NCBI GenBank assembly: GCA_009363875.1
Contig: CM018690.1
Coordinates: 90,001 to 154,000 of the forward strand
Length of the DNA: 64,000 nucleotides
Reading direction: 5' to 3'
DNA from: Mikania micrantha
Taxonomy: Eukaryota > Streptophyta > Magnoliopsida > Asterales > Asteraceae
The translations under genes were made by a program, and so were the position numbers. Positions 59,713 to 64,000 of the stretch are shown here, piece by piece; position 1 is the first letter of the stretch, and every line of letters begins with the position of its first letter. The notes under the pieces are model-generated. The model made no database searches, was not told the origin of the DNA, and saw nothing but the letters and a program-made list of their open reading frames with translations.

Positions 59713-60569
59713 GTCATGAGTAGTGTCATTCTTTTCGTGTGGTCGAAGTTGTCATGAAGCATAAGCAATCACTTTATCACATTGCATCAACACACATCCC
59801 AAACCTTGTGCAGATGCGTCACAATACACCACAAAGTCTTTTGTTCCTTCCGGTAAGGACAGAATCGGTGCACTGCAGAGTTTATGTTTCAGTAGCCGGA
59901 ATGCAGCTTCCTGTTTATCCGTCCAGTTATACTTCATCCCTTTGTGAGTAAGGGCAGTAAGTGGTTGAGCGATCTTTGAGAACCTTCAATGAATCGTTGG
60001 TAATAACCCACCAAACCAAGGAATTGTCGTACCTCGGTAGGGGTCTTTGGTGCTTCCCAATTCTTAATCGCTTCAATTTTTGTTGGATTAACATGTATGC
60101 CCTTTTCATTGACTATATGACCCAAGAATTGAACTTCTCGCATCCAGAAGTCACATTTTGAGAACTTAGCGTACAATTGTTCTTGTTTCAGTAATTCTAA
60201 TAGCAATCGAAGATGTTCAGCATGCTCCTCCTCAGTCTGAGAATAGATGAGGATGTCATCAATGAAAACAATGACAAACTTATCAAGATAAGGTTTGCAA
60301 ACTCGATTCAGGAGATCCATGAATATTGCTGGAGGGTTTGTCAACCCAAATGGCATGACCAAGAATTCGTAATGGCCATAGCGTGTTCTGAATGCTGTCT
60401 TTGGAATATCTTCCTCTTGGACTCTGAGTTGATGATAACCAGACCTGAGATCAATCTTCGAGTAGTAACTCGAACCTTGCAATTGATCGAACAGATCATC
60501 AATTCGAGGTAACGGATACCGATTCTTGATGGTAACTTTGTTAAGTTCCCGGTAATCGATACAGATCAT
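59713..60569 (-). pseudogene. Element F RT (partial) and RNase H start
   Basis: RT begins inside the MICIDYRELNK block at 60569 because of the deletion. It shows FSKIDLRSGYHQL-like sequence and catalytic FIDD near 60260, then VRQFLGLVGYYQRF. A frameshift near 59975 moves the reading to a second frame (59752-59937) with RNase H FVVYCDASAQGLG. Confidence 0.88.
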
Positions 60570-60570
60570 C

Positions 60571-60930
60571 GTTAATGCGTTAATAACGTATGTTTGCTGT
60601 TATTATTTGGGTTTAATTCAACTAGTTAATGCGTTAATAACGTATGTTTGCTGTTAATGATCCTCAAATTGATGATTACAACTGATTAAATTCTGTTATT
60701 ACTTGGTTTTATTGTAAAATTCGAATTCAATTGATTATCAAGGTCGAATTTTGACTTCTAAAGTCAAAATTTAGCATATTATGTAATTACAATTTTAATC
60801 CTTATATTTTAAGTGTTTTATAAACTTGTTTTGTTCATTCTTAACCCTTGTAGTTTGTTTTTGTTCAATTTCATATCGTTTCGGTTAGTTTTTGTTAACG
60901 GGGTTAACCCGGAAATGTCGGATTGTCACA
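60571..60930 (-). mobile_element. Element F 5' LTR remnant with a 54-bp duplication
   Basis: It matches 57130-57466 and ends GGATTGTCACA. GTTAATGCGTTAATAACGTA occurs at 60571 and 60625, a 54-bp tandem duplication not present in the 3' LTR. Confidence 0.85.
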
Positions 60931-61756
60931 GTTGAGAGCTTCGCGTGGGCACCAAAACACACAAGATTTCATCAACAATTGGAGGAGTTATGGTGATTGG
61001 AAGATGTGGATTTTAGAGAGAGAGAGATTCGTGGGTTTTGGTCTAGAGAGAGAAGAATATGAAAGAAAATGAGGTGAAAGCCTCATTTATGGCTTTAAAT
61101 ACCCCGAGGGTATTCGGGTTCGTTTCGGTTGTTCGGTTTTCGTCTCCGTTGAGTTTCCGAATCGTAACGCGCGTAATATACATGTTTTAAATAAAAGGAC
61201 TTTTAATTTATTTTTGACGAGTTTCAAAATTGTAAAACGTTAAAATATTATATTTTCTTAATTTATTTTCGTTCGTTTTTCGTTTCCGGTTCGTTTCGTC
61301 AGAAAACGTCACTTACGCACGTTTTCGTACAGAGCGCTAACTGTACGAACACGATCGTACGTTTCACTTTCTGATTTTGTTTTCTACTTTTCAGTCATCA
61401 TTGCAGATCGTTAAACTATCAGATTTATTCGTACATATCGTCACCTATACGAATAACTCGTCGGTTTAGCATTCTGTAACAACAACTGTTATGGTTTTGT
61501 TCTGTTTATCCTCACATACGTTTATACATAATAGCATCAAATCAAATATGTGTATACCTGTTCAGCGTTGTCTGATGTGTTTCTGACTGTTAAACCATAA
61601 GGTTTAAATCAGATTTCAGAACAATTGCAATATAGTGTAGTGTTTAGCATCAAGTGCCAATAATATGTACTTAATTCACATAGTTTGTACTTGAGTTACT
61701 GTTCAATTTACTGTGCAACTTACTGTTCCGCTAACGATTCCGGCACATATGTTACA
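60931..61756 (-). mobile_element. Antisense A-type LTR fragment
   Basis: On minus it starts TGTAACA at 61756 and resembles the 5' part of the A-type LTR (5100-5897): a tract of conserved 5' sequence, a TATA-like TATTTAAAGCC near 61096, then a CT-rich leader (AG-rich on plus, 61014-61055). Element F interrupts it at 60930. Confidence 0.75.
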
Positions 61757-62422
61757 GTTTGGATATTGAGTAGCTGAAATCAATATCTCGTTAATAGTTG
61801 TTATCACATTAATAAGTATTATATTTTTAATTGTTTTGAATTTTGAATTTCCTAACTTCTAGGCTTTCTTTGGGCTTAGAGGCTAGTACTTATTTGGAGT
61901 TTTGTTTTATTTAATGGACAATTTTTGGTATTAAAAATTTACTGATAAATCCGATTCCAGTTTTGTTTGAGTTTTTCTTGATTCCTCAAATTGTTTTTTT
62001 TAAACAGCAAACGTCTAGTCACACATGATCACCTTGTCAAATATATCACCCTTTCGCCCGAATAACAGAGTATGGCGACGTCACTCACTCACTCAGGAGG
62101 AAACCTAAAACTAGGAAAACCTTTGGTTTAACCAAAAACAACTATACTCTAGGTATATTCCAACTCAGGACCTCTCATAAGAGAAGACAAGGAATTATCA
62201 CTAGACTATAATCCTTTTGTTGATTCCATAGATTGCTAGCAAGGTAATTTGCATCACTCTGTGTTTGTAAAAAAACAAGTCGACTTTGACTCGAGCCATA
62301 ACATTTAGCTGCGGAAAAAATGTATGCTGGTTCAGCTCAAAATTTTTTGAATCTGGCCCTCCCTCGGCATATTGCTCCATGCCAAACCTAAACCGAAAGC
62401 CAAACACAATAATGCCCAAACC
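61757..62422. other. Intergenic DNA without recognised features
   Basis: AT-rich sequence that matches none of the LTR families here. No open frame with a recognisable product was seen. It ends in CCCAAACC, the target duplication of the MITE. Confidence 0.5.
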
Positions 62423-62791
62423 CAGTGTTGTCAGAACCGGACCGGACCGGGAACCGGACACTCGACCGCCCTAAAATAGGCATGGGAACCGGCTTCAAGC
62501 TAACCGGCCGGTTGAGCCGGTCACCGGTTCACTGGTCAGACCGGATTTCAGTTTTTTTTTCTTTTTTTTAATTAAAGTCTAAAGAATAAAACATTAAAAC
62601 CAAATCCCATATTTTTTTAACATGATTATGCTTGTTTAAACATTAATTATATTTGTTTAAATGTGTTTATAATTGTATAATTTTTTTGAAATATATTATA
62701 TATTTATTATGTTATCCGGTTCTTAAATCCAGTCCGACCAGTAACCAGTAAAACGTACAGTTTGACGTCCGGTCCGGTTATGAAAACATTT
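62423..62791. mobile_element. hAT-like MITE, 369 bp
   Basis: The left end CAGTGTTGTCAGAACCGGAC and the reverse complement of the right end, AAATGTTTTCATAACCGGAC, agree at 19 of the outer 23 bases. CCCAAACC flanks both sides (62415-62422, 62792-62799). An 8-bp duplication and CA-type ends fit the hAT superfamily. The arms are CCGG-rich, the centre is AT-rich and there is no coding capacity. Confidence 0.8.
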
Positions 62792-62799
62792 CCCAAACC

Positions 62800-62947
62800 T
62801 ACAAGGTGACCAATTAAAGCCATTTCTTTTCCTTTCTCATAAGCTGTCTCAGCAATTTGTAAAAAACCAAAATCCCATTTGACGTCCAATCTTATCTTAC
62901 CGTCTCTCTCTCTCTCCCGTCCGATCGCCGTCGATACCTCTTCCGGC
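62800..62947 (+). promoter_or_regulatory. Promoter-proximal and 5' UTR region of the host gene
   Basis: A short stretch between the MITE and the ATG, with a CT repeat at about 62903-62917, common in plant 5' UTRs. No clear TATA box was identified. Confidence 0.4.
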
Positions 62948-63412
62948 ATGGAAGCCGCATCGGAAAACGGTACCGGTGACATTTCTACTGAATCTGCGTT
63001 GGTCGATGATGACGTCAAGTTCGGATTCCAGCGGCAGGAGATGTACAGCGAGAATCTCTCCGGATCCGTTAATCCCTACGCACGTCATGTTTTTCTGTGC
63101 TACAAGTCTCATGAAAACTGGCCTGCTCGTGTTGAATCGTCCGACTCAGATCCGCTTCTTAAGCATCTTGCTGGAGCCATCAAGGATCGTAAGAACGATA
63201 TAGCTGTTAAGGTTAGTCTCTATTAGTGGTATTAATTATCATAGACGTGTTTGTGATTCTGATTAGGCATTGAATGTTTTGTAAGTGTTGTTGAGTGATT
63301 TTGCTTTTGTGATCTGATTTTTGTAGACTCTGTTGACGATATGCGAGAGCGATTGTGGTACAGGTTTATCAGATGGAGATGTGTTGATTTTTCCTGATAT
63401 GATCAAGCACAG
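62948..63412 (+). CDS. Sucrase/ferredoxin-like family protein, exons 1-2 (partial)
   Basis: Exon 1 is 62948-63211 (88 codons, first ATG, MEAASENG). The intron is 63212-63326 (GTTAGT...TTTTGTAG, phase 0). Exon 2 is 63327-63412, ending before GTATTG. The translated parts VKFGFQRQEMY, YARHVFLCYKSHENWPARVE, LAGAIKDRKNDIAVK, ICESD and DGDVLIFPDMIKHR match the N-terminal domain of plant sucrase/ferredoxin-like proteins (Apd1/AIM32 type, thioredoxin-like ferredoxin fold). The Fe-S ligand region lies in later exons outside the window. The family is known; its cellular role in plants is poorly defined. Splice sites are predicted from consensus and reading frame. Confidence 0.82.
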
Positions 63413-64000
63413 GTATTGTGAAACTCGCTAGGGTTTTGACATTAGTGTATAATTTGTTTGCGTTATTGCATGTAAAATTCGCTCTTTCATGTTTGTTTGA
63501 CTGTTTTTCTCTAATTTTAAAGAAAAATAGTTGTTGATGTCATGTGCAAATCATTACGAGAGTTTTACCAAATGCTCCTAATTTATACAAGACTATTAAA
63601 AATTTGCATTGCCCGTGCCCGACGGGAAAGGTCCCACCAGGTCTACCTCCCATTTTTGAAAAGGCCAAGCAGCAGTGACCAGTATTAAATCATTTTCTGG
63701 GCGTGTAAGAGAAGGTGCGTGCTTCTGGTAGGCTTGGCATTTTCTGATTTCATCTAGGAGTTCTCCTTTGGACAAATAATTTACAATGGAGTCCATCCAA
63801 GTTAATCTTCCTCCCTGTATGGTGTTAACTGCCTCAATCTTTACGGTCGGTCTTTGGAGTTCTCCACCGAGATTTCTTTTACTCGGTCTTCAAAAGTAGA
63901 GGCTAGCTTACTTAGCGCATGTGCCTTCTTGTTTTGGCCTCACGGGACGTGCATCACAATGCAATCATTGAACTGATTTATAAGGCATTTGCAAACTGCC
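63413..64000 (+). other. Intron 2 of the host gene (incomplete)
   Basis: Donor GTATTG at 63413; no acceptor with a continuing exon is seen before the window end. From about 63596 it carries an antisense retrotransposon fragment. Confidence 0.6.
63596..64000 (-). pseudogene. Ty3/gypsy (Tat/Athila-type) RNase H-integrase fragment
   Basis: On minus, the window edge reads RNase H-end sequence (NKKAHALSKLASTFEDRV, about 63950-63880). After stops comes a frame at 63796-63596 with DSIVNYLSKGEL, then CQAYQKHAP and WPFQKWEVDLVGPFP. These match the RNase H/integrase junction of non-chromovirus gypsy elements, distinct from the chromoviruses elsewhere in the window. An internal deletion joins YLSKGEL to KCQAYQ. 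It lies antisense in the intron of the host gene. Confidence 0.75.

Larger units (their letters stand above)
55931..60930 (-). mobile_element. Element F: antisense chromovirus with Q-type LTRs, deleted
   Basis: On minus: 360 bp of the 5' LTR start (60930-60571), a deletion that removes the rest of the LTR, PBS, gag, protease and RT start, then pol (60569-57976), two PPT modules and a 3' LTR (57466-55931) cut by the P LTR. The LTR ends match the solo Q LTR at 14530-17369. Confidence 0.87.

Noticed and set aside
62286..62474. Short open frame entering the MITE
   Set aside because: It spans the insertion boundary of a non-coding element and has no homologue recognised.

Overview
The window is nuclear DNA from a flowering plant, almost certainly a eudicot. 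An Asteraceae source is a guess from the style of the elements, not something shown. About 61 of the 64 kb is a nest of LTR retrotransposons. The only host gene is at the right edge (62948 onward): the first two exons of a sucrase/ferredoxin-like (Apd1/AIM32-type) gene. No prokaryotic, organellar, rRNA, intact tRNA or CRISPR features were seen.

Most elements are Ty3/gypsy chromoviruses of the long-LTR Tekay/Del kind: one gag-pol frame, initiator-Met PBS, chromodomain-like integrase tail, LTRs of about 2.6-3.7 kb bounded by TGTGACA or TGTAACA and TGTGACA. Labels used here: P-type LTRs (1-2239; 17603-19976 continuing at 28932-29312; element B; 46019-46554 continuing at 54633-55930), A-type (2240-5897, element A, element E, 60931-61756), X (5898-8544), Q (solo LTR 14530-17369 and element F), C and D.

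Layout. 1-8544: three abutting LTR pieces. 8545-17602: element A, its integrase split by a solo Q LTR with a 5-bp target duplication. 17603-29312: an antisense P LTR split by element B. 29313-33722: truncated element C and its LTR. 33723-42024: element D, whose gag-pol is broken by a single stop codon. 42025-46018: the 3' part of element E, a near copy of A. 46019-55930: an antisense P LTR carrying a complete Ty1/copia element (46555-54632, target duplication AAATG). 55931-61756: antisense element F and an A-type LTR piece. 62423-62791: a hAT-like MITE with an 8-bp duplication, about 150 bp upstream of the host ATG.

Non-coding architecture is the most interesting layer. Unrelated-looking LTRs share one plan: a promoter region, then arrays of short inverted repeats, then a consensus splice donor (AG|GTGAGT; GTGCGT in Q), then 0.45-1.4 kb, then a branch-point-like TTGAC, a pyrimidine tract and TTTCAG or TCTCAG, shortly before the LTR end. 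The donor is complementary to a segment about 36-50 nt upstream of the acceptor, and the complementarity is kept by paired changes between families. A second hairpin (arms like AATTTCG/CGAAATT) precedes the polypurine tract of every chromovirus 3' end seen. These suggest an LTR-resident intron whose ends pair, possibly separating spliced mRNA from unspliced genomic RNA. This is inference from sequence and needs RNA evidence.
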